Shown here piece by piece: positions 15,113 to 24,146 of a DNA stretch of 43,319 bases. The notes beneath the pieces were generated by a model. The model saw only the letters and a list, made by a program, of their open reading frames with translations, was not told where the DNA came from and searched no databases. Both the position numbers and the translations under genes were made by a program. The DNA is from a virus, in IMG/VR virus record IMGVR_UViG_3300033149_003399, positions 1 to 43,319 of that record, one strand, 5' to 3'. The stretch's first letter is position 1. The number at the start of each line of letters is the position of its first letter.

Positions 15113-15574
15113 TCATGTAAACGACATCAATATGTTCACCAGCGCCTGTATGAGCGGGTAGAGCATTAGTATCAGCATTAGGACTATCGTCCACATGTTT
15201 TCATACGCCTTCGCCTTCGCGCGCTCTATGAGCGTGGGCGGGGGCGGCACCGTGCTGCTGTTCTCAACTGTAACTATCTTGCGGATGAGCTGCTGCCCCA
15301 TCTGCCGTTTTTCATCGTTGGATATCTCGCCGTCGTCGTGCCTCTGCTGGAGGTTCAGAAATCCGTAGAATAGGAGATCCAGCTGAACCTCTTGCATCGT
15401 GGTGAGGTCTTCGGCATATTTTTCTTTTAATTCATCGGGGCTGAGCTTGCCGTCTTTATCCTTGTCATATTTTGCCGACGTGGGCGTGGGTTTCACGTGT
15501 TCGGAGCCGCCGAGATTCTCGGTTGTCATGTCCTTGAGCTCGTTCACCTTCTTGACCAGTTCATGTGCCATCAT
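15113..15574 (-). CDS. EF-hand-containing membrane protein, 153 aa
   Basis: Residues about 34-46 read DKDKDGKLSPDEL, a canonical EF-hand calcium loop (Asp at 1, 3, 5, Gly at 6, Glu at 12). A weaker acidic loop RHDDGEISNDEK lies near residue 80. The C-terminal 25 residues (MWTIVLMLILMLYPLIQALV) form a transmembrane helix. The protein therefore looks like a tail-anchored calcium sensor. It lies between the capsid and adaptor genes, so it could be a virion or egress component. No homologue known to me. Start overlaps the previous stop (ATGATG). Confidence 0.75.
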   Translation of the reverse strand: MMAHELVKKVNELKDMTTENLGGSEHVKPTPTSAKYDKDKDGKLSPDELKEKYAEDLTTMQEVQLDLLFYGFLNLQQRHDDGEISNDEKRQMGQQLIRKIVTVENSSTVPPPPTLIERAKAKAYENMWTIVLMLILMLYPLIQALVNILMSFT

Positions 15575-15858
15575 TTACCCTCCTTGAGGCGTTCTGCGAG
15601 CCTTAGCAGCTCGGCGGACGCCTGCTCGTATTGCTCGTTCTCCGCCTGGAGCTCGCTCACGCGTTTCTCGAGCCCTGAAACCGTTTCATTTAATTTGGAT
15701 ATCTCGGCGTGCAGTTTCTGGTTCTCCACCTCCGATAACGCCTTCTTCTCGAGCGCCACCACCTGCACGTTATTGATGTCGTCTATTGATTTTGATAAAG
15801 TGATGAGAGAATTAGCATGCTCACGCAGCCGATTCCCAATTTCTTTCAATTCTTTCAT
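15571..15858 (-). CDS. Coiled-coil protein, 95 aa
   Basis: Nearly the entire protein is a long parallel coiled coil with heptads (ENQKLHAEISKLNETVSGLE). It overlaps the EF-hand gene by 4 bp. In this location it may be a minor capsid, scaffolding or head-fibre stalk component. No globular domain visible. Confidence 0.65.
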   Translation of the reverse strand: MKELKEIGNRLREHANSLITLSKSIDDINNVQVVALEKKALSEVENQKLHAEISKLNETVSGLEKRVSELQAENEQYEQASAELLRLAERLKEGK

Positions 15859-15934
15859 TCCATCAATCTTCCTTGTCGAAATTGAATTTCGGTCTCTAAT
15901 GATCGTGATAAAAAAAATAAAAAAAATTGGATTA

Positions 15935-16819
15935 TTATGAGGACGCTATGCCGGTGTTTTTAGCGATGCTGTTAGGGTTCACGACGATGAGGCACCCCTG
16001 CCACTTCAGGTATCCCTTGAAACAGAAGTCGGTGTCGAGAAATCCGCCCAGAAGCGGCTTGACTTCGATTCCGTTTGTCAATTCGGACACGTAAAAGTTT
16101 TTAAGGTCTGGCTCGAGCAAGATTGCCGCAGCATCTCCAGAATCTGCCGTGAGATTTTTGGATAGGTGCTGCTTGCCCTCGTTAATGATTCCATTCGAGA
16201 TCAGTTTCTCGCGTGCTGAGTGCCCGTGCGTGCTATTCAGCAAGTCAAGGTACCCGTCCACGGTTGCGTCATAGATAGCCCACCAGCTTGCTTTGTTCTT
16301 AAAGCTGTCTTCGGTGAGCTTGTTCTTGAGTTCCTTGAACTTCGTGTAGATCTCGTCCATCCCGTTGCCGTTTCCATCGGTGCCGGCATTCACGCCGCTC
16401 CAATTGGTCAAGCCGTACTGCGTCAGCCCGCCGATCGTTGCCCCGTTAAGAATTAGACCCTCGATCTGGTCTTCCATGTTCTCCTTGATCTTCAGGATGG
16501 AATCGGTCTTGATTCGCCCGTTCTCGGAAATTTCGAGGTCGTTTTGGTGAACGGACCAAACCCGCGTGAGATCAACATAATACACGTCGCTAGATTCGTA
16601 GGCGGTCAGTGGGTTTTCGTTATATGTTGCATTTTGCTTGACGAACGTGAAGATTCCGTCGGGAACGTCCTTCATCGTCCGGTATGTCTCGTAGTGCGCT
16701 TTCTTGCTCGGGTGCTTGACAGGGATGTATGCCCGCCACTGCGGCTTGTACCGATTGAGATTGAAGATTTCTTTCTGAATGTTCTGAATGTCCTGCTGTG
16801 TTAGCCGTTCTTTGGTCAT
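15935..16819 (-). CDS. Major capsid protein, HK97 fold
   Basis: 294 residues, the right size for a capsid subunit cleaved or assembled with a separate scaffold. Helical N-arm (RLTQQDIQNIQKEIFNLNRY), E-loop region rich in basic residues near 25-50, a long helix around 160-180 (DEIYTKFKELKNKLTEDSF) and a beta-rich C-terminal P/A domain (YLKWQGCLIVVNPNSIAKN). Position after protease, scaffold and decoration genes supports this. HK97-type shells are built from hexamers and pentamers of this protein. A 76-bp AT-rich gap follows. Confidence 0.8.
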   Translation of the reverse strand: MTKERLTQQDIQNIQKEIFNLNRYKPQWRAYIPVKHPSKKAHYETYRTMKDVPDGIFTFVKQNATYNENPLTAYESSDVYYVDLTRVWSVHQNDLEISENGRIKTDSILKIKENMEDQIEGLILNGATIGGLTQYGLTNWSGVNAGTDGNGNGMDEIYTKFKELKNKLTEDSFKNKASWWAIYDATVDGYLDLLNSTHGHSAREKLISNGIINEGKQHLSKNLTADSGDAAAILLEPDLKNFYVSELTNGIEVKPLLGGFLDTDFCFKGYLKWQGCLIVVNPNSIAKNTGIASS

Positions 16820-16832
16820 TTTATCCGTCCCC

Positions 16833-17321
16833 TTAAGATGCTGCTAATATGCCTCCGCTTTCCACGCGTATCATGACAATGCATACTGCTGCCACGTCGC
16901 TGTGTTGTGGATTCATGTCGCTGTCCATTATGAACTCGCCGCGAACTAATGCCGTTCCGCTTCCGGAATGTGCCGCGTAGTAGCCGTCCGTTGCGGAAAT
17001 TATGACCTTTTGCCCCTTCGTCAGGGCGCCCCCAGATGCTACGTAGAGCACCCAGCAGATGGTTCCGGGCGGCGCTATGCCCGCGCGCTGGTTGTCGCTC
17101 ATCACGGTGTCAAGGTCGTGGTTGCCATCGGGGACCAACACCCCGGCGTAGCTCGTGTCGGATGCGTTCGCGGGATCGACATCGGTGTCATTTTCCCACG
17201 ATTCTGCCATTCCGGGATAATGATCGGAGCCATTAACCGTGCATGGTTGCAGCTTCACGCCGCATGCATCGACGAGAATGGTGTGAATGTTCAATCCGGA
17301 AAAGGTTTCTGCGGCTACCAT
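16833..17321 (-). CDS. Head decoration protein (gpD-like)
   Basis: A 162-residue, mostly beta protein with a GVLVPDGNHDL segment and ALVRGEFIMDSDMN near residue 125, which match the style of lambda-gpD-type decoration proteins that trimerise on capsid threefold axes. Located directly before the capsid gene, as in many siphoviruses. Asp-rich. Overlaps the scaffold stop by one base. Confidence 0.65.
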   Translation of the reverse strand: MVAAETFSGLNIHTILVDACGVKLQPCTVNGSDHYPGMAESWENDTDVDPANASDTSYAGVLVPDGNHDLDTVMSDNQRAGIAPPGTICWVLYVASGGALTKGQKVIISATDGYYAAHSGSGTALVRGEFIMDSDMNPQHSDVAAVCIVMIRVESGGILAAS

Positions 17322-18166
17322 TAAGCCTCGCCTCCTTGCGGTTTGTTATATAATTCGAATATGCTGGACGTGTCTTGGATGACTTCTTCTTCTCTAATGG
17401 TTAGATTGACTACGGGAACGCCGTACTTGTCGCTAACCTCGGGCTTCGGCTCGATTCTTAACGCAAGTGCTTGCCCGATTTCCTTTTCGAGCCGCTTGCA
17501 AACGCCGAAGTCGTCCAGTGAAGCATCGGCGCTCTTCCATTCTTCTATTAAACGATCTATGGCTTCATAATTCAACGGGACTGCCGTGTCTTCTCGCGCT
17601 TCCACGAAAGCCTTATAGAGGACTTTCTTGCGCTGGTCCGTGAGTTCCTTGTTCTGCTCTCGCAGCTTTTGGAGCTCGAAGTCCTTGATGTGTTTCTCGT
17701 CTTCGATCTTCCCTTTAGCTTTTAGCGAATTGAACAGGTTCTCGATTTCCTCGAGCGGCTTCGCGTCCAAACCGCGGATGTCCGGCAGAGTTCGCTTGAT
17801 GGCTAACACGCGTGCATCCTGTTGTTTGAAATGCGAGAGCTCCTTTTCGACTCGCTCCAGTCTTTTCTTCAGGGCTTCGTTCTCGACTTTTAGCGGGTCA
17901 TCCGCCTGCTCGTCGTTTGACTTGTCTTTGGAGTTAATGGAGTCCACGATCGTTTTTAATGCTGTCTCCATTTCGGAGATGCGCTTGTTTAGGTCTTCCA
18001 TGTCTTCAGACTCCTCTTTGATAATCTGGAGTTGTTTTAAGATCTGAGCATCGCTCATGCCGTTAATCAGATCCGCCTCAAGTCCGTGCTCCTCGAAGAG
18101 CTCGGATAAAAAAAGTTTTAACGCGGATCGCTCATGGGACTCGTGATTTTTTGGCATTAAGCTCAC
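17321..18166 (-). CDS. Capsid scaffolding protein
   Basis: 281 residues, dominated by coiled coil from about 50 to 200 (NKRISEMETALKTIVDSINS, later HIKDFELQKLREQNKELTDQ) with an acidic C-terminal tail. Its position between protease and capsid genes is the usual one for scaffolds, which are removed during maturation. Start is uncertain: GTG 18166 or ATG 18157, both inside the end of the protease gene. There is no protease domain in it. Confidence 0.65.
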   Translation of the reverse strand: MSLMPKNHESHERSALKLFLSELFEEHGLEADLINGMSDAQILKQLQIIKEESEDMEDLNKRISEMETALKTIVDSINSKDKSNDEQADDPLKVENEALKKRLERVEKELSHFKQQDARVLAIKRTLPDIRGLDAKPLEEIENLFNSLKAKGKIEDEKHIKDFELQKLREQNKELTDQRKKVLYKAFVEAREDTAVPLNYEAIDRLIEEWKSADASLDDFGVCKRLEKEIGQALALRIEPKPEVSDKYGVPVVNLTIREEEVIQDTSSIFELYNKPQGGEA

Positions 18167-18908
18167 TCAGATGCTCGTGGAGAACTTTAACGTTGTCTTT
18201 GTTCTTAAGTAGCTTGAGGTTCGGGCAAATTTTGTCGGATAACTCGTCAATGCGCCTGTCAAGCGAGATCCTTGTGTCCTTGACGTTTAATCCGCACTGC
18301 CCCAGCTCGCATCGCGGTCGTTCGCCGCGCGTCAGCACCGCGAGATGATCGAAGAGTATTCCCACCTGCGAGGCGCCGTACCGCTTTCCGTTGAGTGCTC
18401 CGGGCGGTCCGAAATGATTATACTGTCCTATCGAAACGGGAAACGGCTTCTTGCCCCTCAGGGCATCGTGCAGGTGCGGGTAGCGCTTTAGCTTCTTCAG
18501 CACGAAATTGGCACGACCGATCACTGTTCTACTACGTTCGTTCCACCTGATATCCTTGACTCTGCCCAATAGATTATCGGGCTTGCGCTCTTGAAATGAC
18601 GGGTGCCGGTCGAACATGTAAATCTCGTTAATCCGCGATGCCGCCGCCTTCAGCTCGTCGCCCAGTTTGGCTTCGGCACGGTTTCGTTCGGGGTAGGGCA
18701 GGACGCACTCGCGGGTCAGCACGACATCCACGGTCAAGTTCGTGGAAGATACCTTGTATGTATAGTCTTGCTGGAGCCACGTGTCCGCCGTGAAAAAAAG
18801 TGAGGGATTGTAGTCCGTCAGCCGCTCCATGTAGAGTGTTTCTCCATCGGAGTTTCGAATGACTTTATACTCGTGCCCTAAAATCGTCTTTATCGTGTCG
18901 GTTTGCAT
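18132..18908 (-). CDS. Prohead protease (S78/DUF2213-like)
   Basis: 258 residues. The likely catalytic histidine is in FDRHPSF near residue 101, the serine in PFPVSIGQYNHFG near 155, and the conserved strand VGILFDHLAVLTRGERPRC follows near 180, as in DUF2213/S78 herpesvirus-like prohead proteases. These digest the scaffold during capsid maturation. The enzyme sits before the scaffold gene, with which it overlaps by 35 bp. Confidence 0.8.
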   Translation of the reverse strand: MQTDTIKTILGHEYKVIRNSDGETLYMERLTDYNPSLFFTADTWLQQDYTYKVSSTNLTVDVVLTRECVLPYPERNRAEAKLGDELKAAASRINEIYMFDRHPSFQERKPDNLLGRVKDIRWNERSRTVIGRANFVLKKLKRYPHLHDALRGKKPFPVSIGQYNHFGPPGALNGKRYGASQVGILFDHLAVLTRGERPRCELGQCGLNVKDTRISLDRRIDELSDKICPNLKLLKNKDNVKVLHEHLSELNAKKSRVP

Positions 18909-18918
18909 CTATCTCGCC

Positions 18919-19203
18919 TCAGTTTCTCCATTTTTTCCCATACTCTTTCGAATACCATTCGAAGTCGATGCCTGCATCTCGGATGAGCTCGGGCGGCAGC
19001 AGGACATTTCGAACAAGGGCGGCAAACGTGTCAAAGATCTCGTAGAGCGTGCGGTATGGATTTGCCGGATATTCGTTCTCCTTGTTCGACTTGTCGAATA
19101 GATAGACCTTGCCGATTCCCATTCGCAACAGTAGCTCCATCAGAATTGCGGTTTTTATTGCCCTGAGGCCCGGAACTCTTTCCATCTTGCTAATGATTTT
19201 CAT
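18919..19203 (-). CDS. Hypothetical head-module protein, 94 aa
   Basis: Helical, moderately hydrophobic protein (LRAIKTAILMELLLRMGIGK) between the portal-side genes and the protease. No known domain. Three bases separate it from the previous stop. Probably a minor head component, judging by position only. Confidence 0.6.
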   Translation of the reverse strand: MKIISKMERVPGLRAIKTAILMELLLRMGIGKVYLFDKSNKENEYPANPYRTLYEIFDTFAALVRNVLLPPELIRDAGIDFEWYSKEYGKKWRN

Positions 19204-19206
19204 GAA

Positions 19207-19710
19207 TTAACCCCCGAACCGCTCCCGGCATTTCGAGAACGCTATGGCGATTATCTGCTTCTGCGGGAGCTCTGGGTGCGCCCTTTTCTCGTGAGCAATC
19301 ATCTTAGACACGCACTCTTTCATTGTCTTAGCCTGGATGGTGTCCAGCCCCTGCAGGGCAATTATGGCATCGATCATGACATTTACAAGATCCGAGGGAT
19401 GAATATGGTCTTGCCCCATTATGTCAATTACCCTTCCGAGCTGCGCCTGCAGGGCGTGGACTTCGGATGTTAGCGAGTCTATCATCGTTGCCTGTTCGGC
19501 AAGCGTGGCTTGTAATTGCTCGCGGGAGGCGATCTCCGTGAAGAGCGTCTCGCCGTGTTCTTTATCCTTTAACAACTTGTTCGAAAGCAGGTTTGCGTGG
19601 TGAACCGCCTCGAAAGTCGGCTCCGCATCTTCGACTTCTTTCAATTCTTCTTTTAACTTGCTGACGTGCTCCAGCAGCTCGCGGACACGCCCAGCCATTT
19701 CTTCATTCAT
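19207..19710 (-). CDS. Head-module coiled-coil protein with conserved C-terminal helix, 167 aa
   Basis: Residues about 1-95 form a coiled coil. The C-terminal stretch (MIAHEKRAHPELPQKQIIAI, then FSKCRERFGG) is of a type seen at the ends of several phage head and protease-associated proteins. Overlaps the portal stop by 4 bp. Role unknown; it might be a scaffold-like or morphogenesis factor acting with the portal. Confidence 0.55.
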   Translation of the reverse strand: MNEEMAGRVRELLEHVSKLKEELKEVEDAEPTFEAVHHANLLSNKLLKDKEHGETLFTEIASREQLQATLAEQATMIDSLTSEVHALQAQLGRVIDIMGQDHIHPSDLVNVMIDAIIALQGLDTIQAKTMKECVSKMIAHEKRAHPELPQKQIIAIAFSKCRERFGG

Positions 19711-21443
19711 GGTCTTTCCTCCTTTTTTGCCACGTAATTGATTATCTGTGATAATTTCTTCGGGGTGATGTTCGCCCCGCCGCAGAACTCATCTATGCTG
19801 GATTTGGGCTTGTTGAGTAGCGCCCTTATGAGCTCCGCCGTTGAGAACGAGTCGGGAGAACGCTCTCGCGCCGCCTTTAGAAGCTCGAACGGGATCTCTT
19901 CTTCGGGCTGTTCTTCCTCTGGCGGCTCTGGCTCTTGCTCCATCTCTTGCGTGAACTCTATCGGGATGATTTCGTTGCGCGGGTCTCCATCCGGTAACGG
20001 CGGCAGTAATTCCGGATTCTCCACGGCATTCGTGATCTCGCCTATGTTGTAGTGCAGCTCCGTCAAGATGTCCACCTGCTGCCTGATGTTGTCCAGCTGC
20101 TTGCGCCTAAACTCCTCCATCTCATCGTCCGACATGTGAATCTTTAGCAGGAACTCCACGTCCATGTCGAACTCCGCAAAAAAGCTCGGGTCGATGGCAC
20201 TGATGATCTTGCGCAGTATGGGCTTCAGAAACATCTGCTCGGTTCGCAACACTGGGTATATGCCGAGCCTGTTCTCTTTTGCCGATGACAGAGCTCCTTC
20301 AGCTGCACCTTTTAGCTTGTTAGCGGGTATGCCCGTTCCCATCGACATGAGCTCACAGATCTTGTCCATTATGACATCTATGGGAAACGCCGTGCCGCCT
20401 GGTCCGATCTGCTTCACGTCTATGTTCTTTTTTGATACCAGCGCGTTCCGCGTGAGGACGTACATTATCGTCTCGTGGAGTTCTTTCAGCTTGTCATCCG
20501 GCGTGTTCTCCAGAAGCGATTGCACCCACAGGAACGAACCGCGATTGTTCGCAAAGTCCGCTCCCGAGAAGGCGCACCACTCGAGCATTATTCCGTAAGC
20601 CCAGTTGCGTTCCAGAACTGACGTGCCGACCCACGAACTCTCTCCATCGACATGCGTGCCGTGAAACAGCACGGCTAACGGATTATTCTCCAGCCTGACC
20701 ACTTTGGACTGCACGTTGCCGTTTGCCATCGTGATCTCCACCGTAAGCCGTTTTGGATAACCCAGCTCATCTAAATCGCTATCCTGTATGGTGATCTGGT
20801 GTTCTGCAAACACCTGAAGCCGCTTGAGCTCGCCGCGCGGGTCGCCCTGATCCAGAACGTCCGCCGTTTTGGTTGCCCTCGGCTTTCGCTTTTTTGATTT
20901 CTTGACCGCCACGACTTTCTCCACGATGTCGGCAGATTCATCGATGTCGGTAACGTCGAATGTCGGCTCGCTGGTCTTGAACATCAGGAGAAGCCCGAAA
21001 TGGTCGCGGCGTTTGATCTCGTCTATTTTCGTGAGTATCTCTTGCAGGCCGTCATATTGTAGATTATTGAGCACCTTTTTAATGTAAGTAGCGCGCTCGT
21101 GTATCTTGCTCTTCATGGACTCGGTGTATTCTCTCTCTTCGCCGTACCTGAATTTCCAGCCGTCAATGACGGCTTGCTGTGCGATGTACTGCACGATGTA
21201 CCAGAACACGCCCGAGAGCTGCACGTTCTTGATCCGGTGGTCCTTATCGCTGTAATCCGTGTAATTCTTTTTCAGAATATCATTCATGTAGCGGAATTGC
21301 CGCATCTTCGTGCTGTCGGTTTCGTCCATCCAAGGATTGCGGTAGATGGCATCGTTTATCATATATATGCTCTTTAGCGAGTCCACGACGTTGTCTATCA
21401 TCGCGTCCCGCGTCAGCTTGTCTAAATCCGTTGTCTCGTTCAT
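19707..21443 (-). CDS. Portal protein
   Basis: 578 residues in the position directly downstream of the terminase block. Landmarks are an N-terminal helical region, WYIVQYIAQQAV, residues 230-300 with PLAVLFHGTHVDGESSWVG and VLERNWAYGIMLEW, a long central helix region GIPANKLKGAAEGALSSAKE near 385 and an acidic C-terminal tail. These match phage portals (dodecameric DNA channel). An in-frame ATG at 21491 would add 16 residues including several histidines. The protein has an unusually polar, Pro/Glu-rich segment near 500. Confidence 0.85.
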   Translation of the reverse strand: MNETTDLDKLTRDAMIDNVVDSLKSIYMINDAIYRNPWMDETDSTKMRQFRYMNDILKKNYTDYSDKDHRIKNVQLSGVFWYIVQYIAQQAVIDGWKFRYGEEREYTESMKSKIHERATYIKKVLNNLQYDGLQEILTKIDEIKRRDHFGLLLMFKTSEPTFDVTDIDESADIVEKVVAVKKSKKRKPRATKTADVLDQGDPRGELKRLQVFAEHQITIQDSDLDELGYPKRLTVEITMANGNVQSKVVRLENNPLAVLFHGTHVDGESSWVGTSVLERNWAYGIMLEWCAFSGADFANNRGSFLWVQSLLENTPDDKLKELHETIMYVLTRNALVSKKNIDVKQIGPGGTAFPIDVIMDKICELMSMGTGIPANKLKGAAEGALSSAKENRLGIYPVLRTEQMFLKPILRKIISAIDPSFFAEFDMDVEFLLKIHMSDDEMEEFRRKQLDNIRQQVDILTELHYNIGEITNAVENPELLPPLPDGDPRNEIIPIEFTQEMEQEPEPPEEEQPEEEIPFELLKAARERSPDSFSTAELIRALLNKPKSSIDEFCGGANITPKKLSQIINYVAKKEERP

Positions 21444-21480
21444 TTTCTCACGACCGCCATGGCCAGCATGATAATGATGT

Positions 21481-21627
21481 TATTTTTCATTTTTTTTCAA
21501 CTCTTTCAATTCAAATTTTAATCGGCGGATCTGCTCTCTTTGCCGCCGCAGGTCGCGCCTCATCTTCTCGTTTATGTTGATAAGCCTAATTATGTGAGCC
21601 TCATGCTCTTTGATTTCGTCTGACATT
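21481..21627 (-). CDS. Basic coiled-coil mini-protein, 48 aa
   Basis: Starts at 21627, inside the end of the small membrane protein gene, and ends 38 bp before the portal start. It is one charged helix (MRRDLRRQREQIRRLKFELK) with repeated Arg and Leu. It could bind DNA or partner with the portal or terminase. No family. Confidence 0.55.
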
Positions 21628-21819
21628 TTTCTTATGCCTCACTCTTTGATGATATGCCCTGACTTCGTCCTGCAGGGCGGGCACGTGCACGGCGCGAAGA
21701 TATCCGTCGTCTTTGGCGCTCTTGCCGAAGTACGCCTCTATCACCGCCGCCACGTCTGCCACGATCGCTATTGCGAAGATCGTGGGGATCTTACCATTTT
21801 TTTCCGTCAAAATTTTCAC
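21601..21819 (-). CDS. Small membrane protein, 72 aa
   Basis: GTG-initiated. Residues about 12-32 (IPTIFAIAIVADVAAVIEAY) form a hydrophobic segment with an adjoining basic, His/Arg-rich tail (YHQRVRHKKNVRRNQRA). It may span the membrane once. Lies in the small-gene cluster between terminase and portal. A holin-like function is conceivable but unsupported by any motif. Confidence 0.5.
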   Translation of the reverse strand: MKILTEKNGKIPTIFAIAIVADVAAVIEAYFGKSAKDDGYLRAVHVPALQDEVRAYHQRVRHKKNVRRNQRA

Positions 21820-21826
21820 TACTAAA

Positions 21827-21910
21827 TTATTCGCTTTTCATATTTAATATCGCGACTTTTGGCATCACTACCATCGGGGCGAATGCCATTTTTTTCGCTT
21901 TCATTAGCAT
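21827..21910 (-). CDS. Met-rich peptide, 27 aa
   Basis: The ATG overlaps the terminase stop by one base (TGATG) and the sequence has seven Met and several Lys. Its in-frame stop precedes the next gene by 7 bp. It is short, but the coupling is the same as throughout this operon. Function unknown. Confidence 0.35.
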   Translation of the reverse strand: MLMKAKKMAFAPMVVMPKVAILNMKSE

Positions 21911-23700
21911 CAGTACGCAAAATCATCACCGCGGATGTCGAAATCACTCGACATGTAGTTCACCTGGGATATGCCCATCTCGAGCGCATCGAGCAGGTGG
22001 TTGTCGTCGGTCTCGGGAAAGTTCAGGATCTCGAACTTAAGCTGGTTCATGCTGCTGTGGAACCAGATCTTGTGATTCTGGAACAATCCCTCGAGCGAGA
22101 GTATCCGGTCTATCTTCCTGCCCTTAACTTTCTTGATAAACTTGATCGGGAACCACGTGTTATCAGGCCAGTCTTTCGTCAGCACGCCAAACCCTGCCAC
22201 CGCCTCCACGAACCACGAGACCGACATCGCCTTGCGCCTCCACCGCACCGCCATGTTGTGAATGCTATTAAACGTATTTGCAAGTGTTTGACGGCGGTGA
22301 GCTATGTCAAGTATGATTATGTTCCTAAGCTCGTCAATGGTAAAGCACACAACCCCGGTGTAATCTGCCGCCTGCTCTTCCGATAGAGCCAGATCCACGG
22401 CGATGTAGACCGGATAGTTGCGAAGGTCGTGCAGGATCTCGCTCAGCTTCTTATACGTGCAGATGTATTCGTCCTTGAACTTGAGCCCCTTCAGTGGCGT
22501 GGGATTGTTCTGATATTCTCGCTCGAAGAAGATCGTGCCGACCTGCTGCCTCTTAAGCAGCAGTTCTTCGATGGTCCATCCGAAATCCGGCGCAAACACC
22601 TCGTAGTCGCCGTAAACCTCCACGCCGATGATCGTGCCCTCGGGGTCGCGGACGTATCTATACGTGTCCGGGCCTTCGGTCTTGTAGTCGCCACTGATTA
22701 TGGCCTGATTGACAAAAGTTTTCGAAGATTGCTTGTGATTTTCGTGGCAGATCCAGCAGTCTTCATCAAGGAAACACGCGGCAAGGTCCTTGTAGCCCTT
22801 CCGGGTCATTATTCCTATGACGAAGCCGCCGTCCCGAAGCGTGTTCATCGCCTCGCCGAGAAGCAGGTCGTGGTAAGTTTTTATGACTTTCGAAGACATT
22901 CCAGCGTGCGTGGGGTCGTCATAGATCAGGACATCGCAGTTCTTGCCCGTGAACGTGGACGTCAGACCGAGTGCCTGCACGCTCGGGTCCTCGATATTTT
23001 TCGGGCGTGCTATGGTAAATTTTTCCGCGCCCCACACGTTTCCCACGCGCCTGAACGGTCCGAAGTCCTTGTTAAGCCGCCGATTGTTTTCGAATTGGTC
23101 CCTAATCGGCTTGATCTTTTCAATCGCAAGGCTCTCTGATTCTGTAAAGTACTTGACAATGTCCATGCGGTTGAAAGTGAGCCAGTGGATAATGAAGTCT
23201 TGGACGATCCCTGTCTTGCCGTGCCGCTTTGGGTCGATGAAATTGATCCACCTATATCCCTGGCGCAGTAGCTGGTAGATCATTCGAAGCCGGCGCTCCT
23301 GCCACTCAACACGCTTCCGATCTAAATAATGGGATCTAAAAAGAACTATGTCCCTCTGGTAGTGTGCTAAAGTCTCGGCAACCTGCTCGAACTTTGATTC
23401 TTTGGATTTTTCCGCCAGAAATTTTTCCCACTGGACGTTTTTACCCTGGAGTTGCAAAAAACGCCGCTGTGATTCTGCGTCTAATTCTTCGAATTTCTCC
23501 TTGACCAGTGGAAATAGCTCCAGAGCTTCCAGCATCTCTTCCATTGAATTTTTAGTTTTCGTGCGCGGTCGTCCGCCCTTAGAAACACGTTTCGGCTTCG
23601 GCTCTGCCTTCTGAACCGAAACACTTTTCAAACGTGGCAGGTTGCGCTTCTTAGGGGGTCTGCCCGCGCCCGGACGGTATCCGCCTTTCGCCATGTTCAT
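21910..23700 (-). CDS. Terminase large subunit
   Basis: 596 residues. ATPase: Walker A DPKRHGKTGIVQ near residue 160, Walker B CDVLIYDDPT near 258. Nuclease: acidic residues VYIAVDLALS near 440 and HLLDALEMG near 572 for the RNase H-like DNA-cleavage site. It pumps DNA through the portal and cuts the concatemer. The N-terminus carries two AT-hook-like motifs (GYRPGAGRPPKKR and GGRPRTKTK), which may aid DNA recognition because no small terminase is seen next to it. Promoter-like AT run just upstream at 23716-23726 leaves little leader. Confidence 0.95.
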   Translation of the reverse strand: MNMAKGGYRPGAGRPPKKRNLPRLKSVSVQKAEPKPKRVSKGGRPRTKTKNSMEEMLEALELFPLVKEKFEELDAESQRRFLQLQGKNVQWEKFLAEKSKESKFEQVAETLAHYQRDIVLFRSHYLDRKRVEWQERRLRMIYQLLRQGYRWINFIDPKRHGKTGIVQDFIIHWLTFNRMDIVKYFTESESLAIEKIKPIRDQFENNRRLNKDFGPFRRVGNVWGAEKFTIARPKNIEDPSVQALGLTSTFTGKNCDVLIYDDPTHAGMSSKVIKTYHDLLLGEAMNTLRDGGFVIGIMTRKGYKDLAACFLDEDCWICHENHKQSSKTFVNQAIISGDYKTEGPDTYRYVRDPEGTIIGVEVYGDYEVFAPDFGWTIEELLLKRQQVGTIFFEREYQNNPTPLKGLKFKDEYICTYKKLSEILHDLRNYPVYIAVDLALSEEQAADYTGVVCFTIDELRNIIILDIAHRRQTLANTFNSIHNMAVRWRRKAMSVSWFVEAVAGFGVLTKDWPDNTWFPIKFIKKVKGRKIDRILSLEGLFQNHKIWFHSSMNQLKFEILNFPETDDNHLLDALEMGISQVNYMSSDFDIRGDDFAY

Positions 23701-24109
23701 CCCGTGGTATCAAGTTTTTTAAAGCATCTGTTCTAATTTTCTCGCGCCCCCTTATCTGTGTTACTGTAAGGAGTAATACTGGCTTTGGATCTCGGTGATA
23801 CTTTGTATAAAGGATCTTTTGTGCAAAACGAAACTTTTCCAGGCGAGGCGCGCCGTCATGGTTTCGGCGGGTTAGAAAAGAGATCGAGATGATTAGCGTT
23901 TTTTTATATGCTAATCCGATGGGAACGATTGTCAGGAATGTTATTGCAATTTTGTTCGAAATGGTTTTTGGGATTTCGGTGATTTCTGGAGAGTTTGTTT
24001 TATATAGAGATGGTTTTTTCGGAGAGATCTCTGCGTTTCGGTTTATCGGGTACCGGATGTTCGAAAAAAGTGGTGTATTTACATTGTAAAAATAAAGAAA
24101 AAGTTCGGA
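23701..24109. other. Divergent intergenic region upstream of terminase and of 24147 gene
   Basis: About 410 bp between the terminase start and a plus-strand gene. It contains the likely terminase promoter (CTTTAAAAAA on the minus strand at about 23717-23726) and, further right, a T/A-rich plus TATA-like run near 24083-24097 for the next gene. A 66-codon plus-strand ORF (23889-24089; hydrophobic, MISVFLYANPMGTIVRNVIA) is possible but has no ribosome binding site and an unusual codon pattern. I do not call it. Confidence 0.45.
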
Positions 24110-24146
24110 GTGCCAGAATCGAAATTTGGCACGGGAGTTGAAAAAA

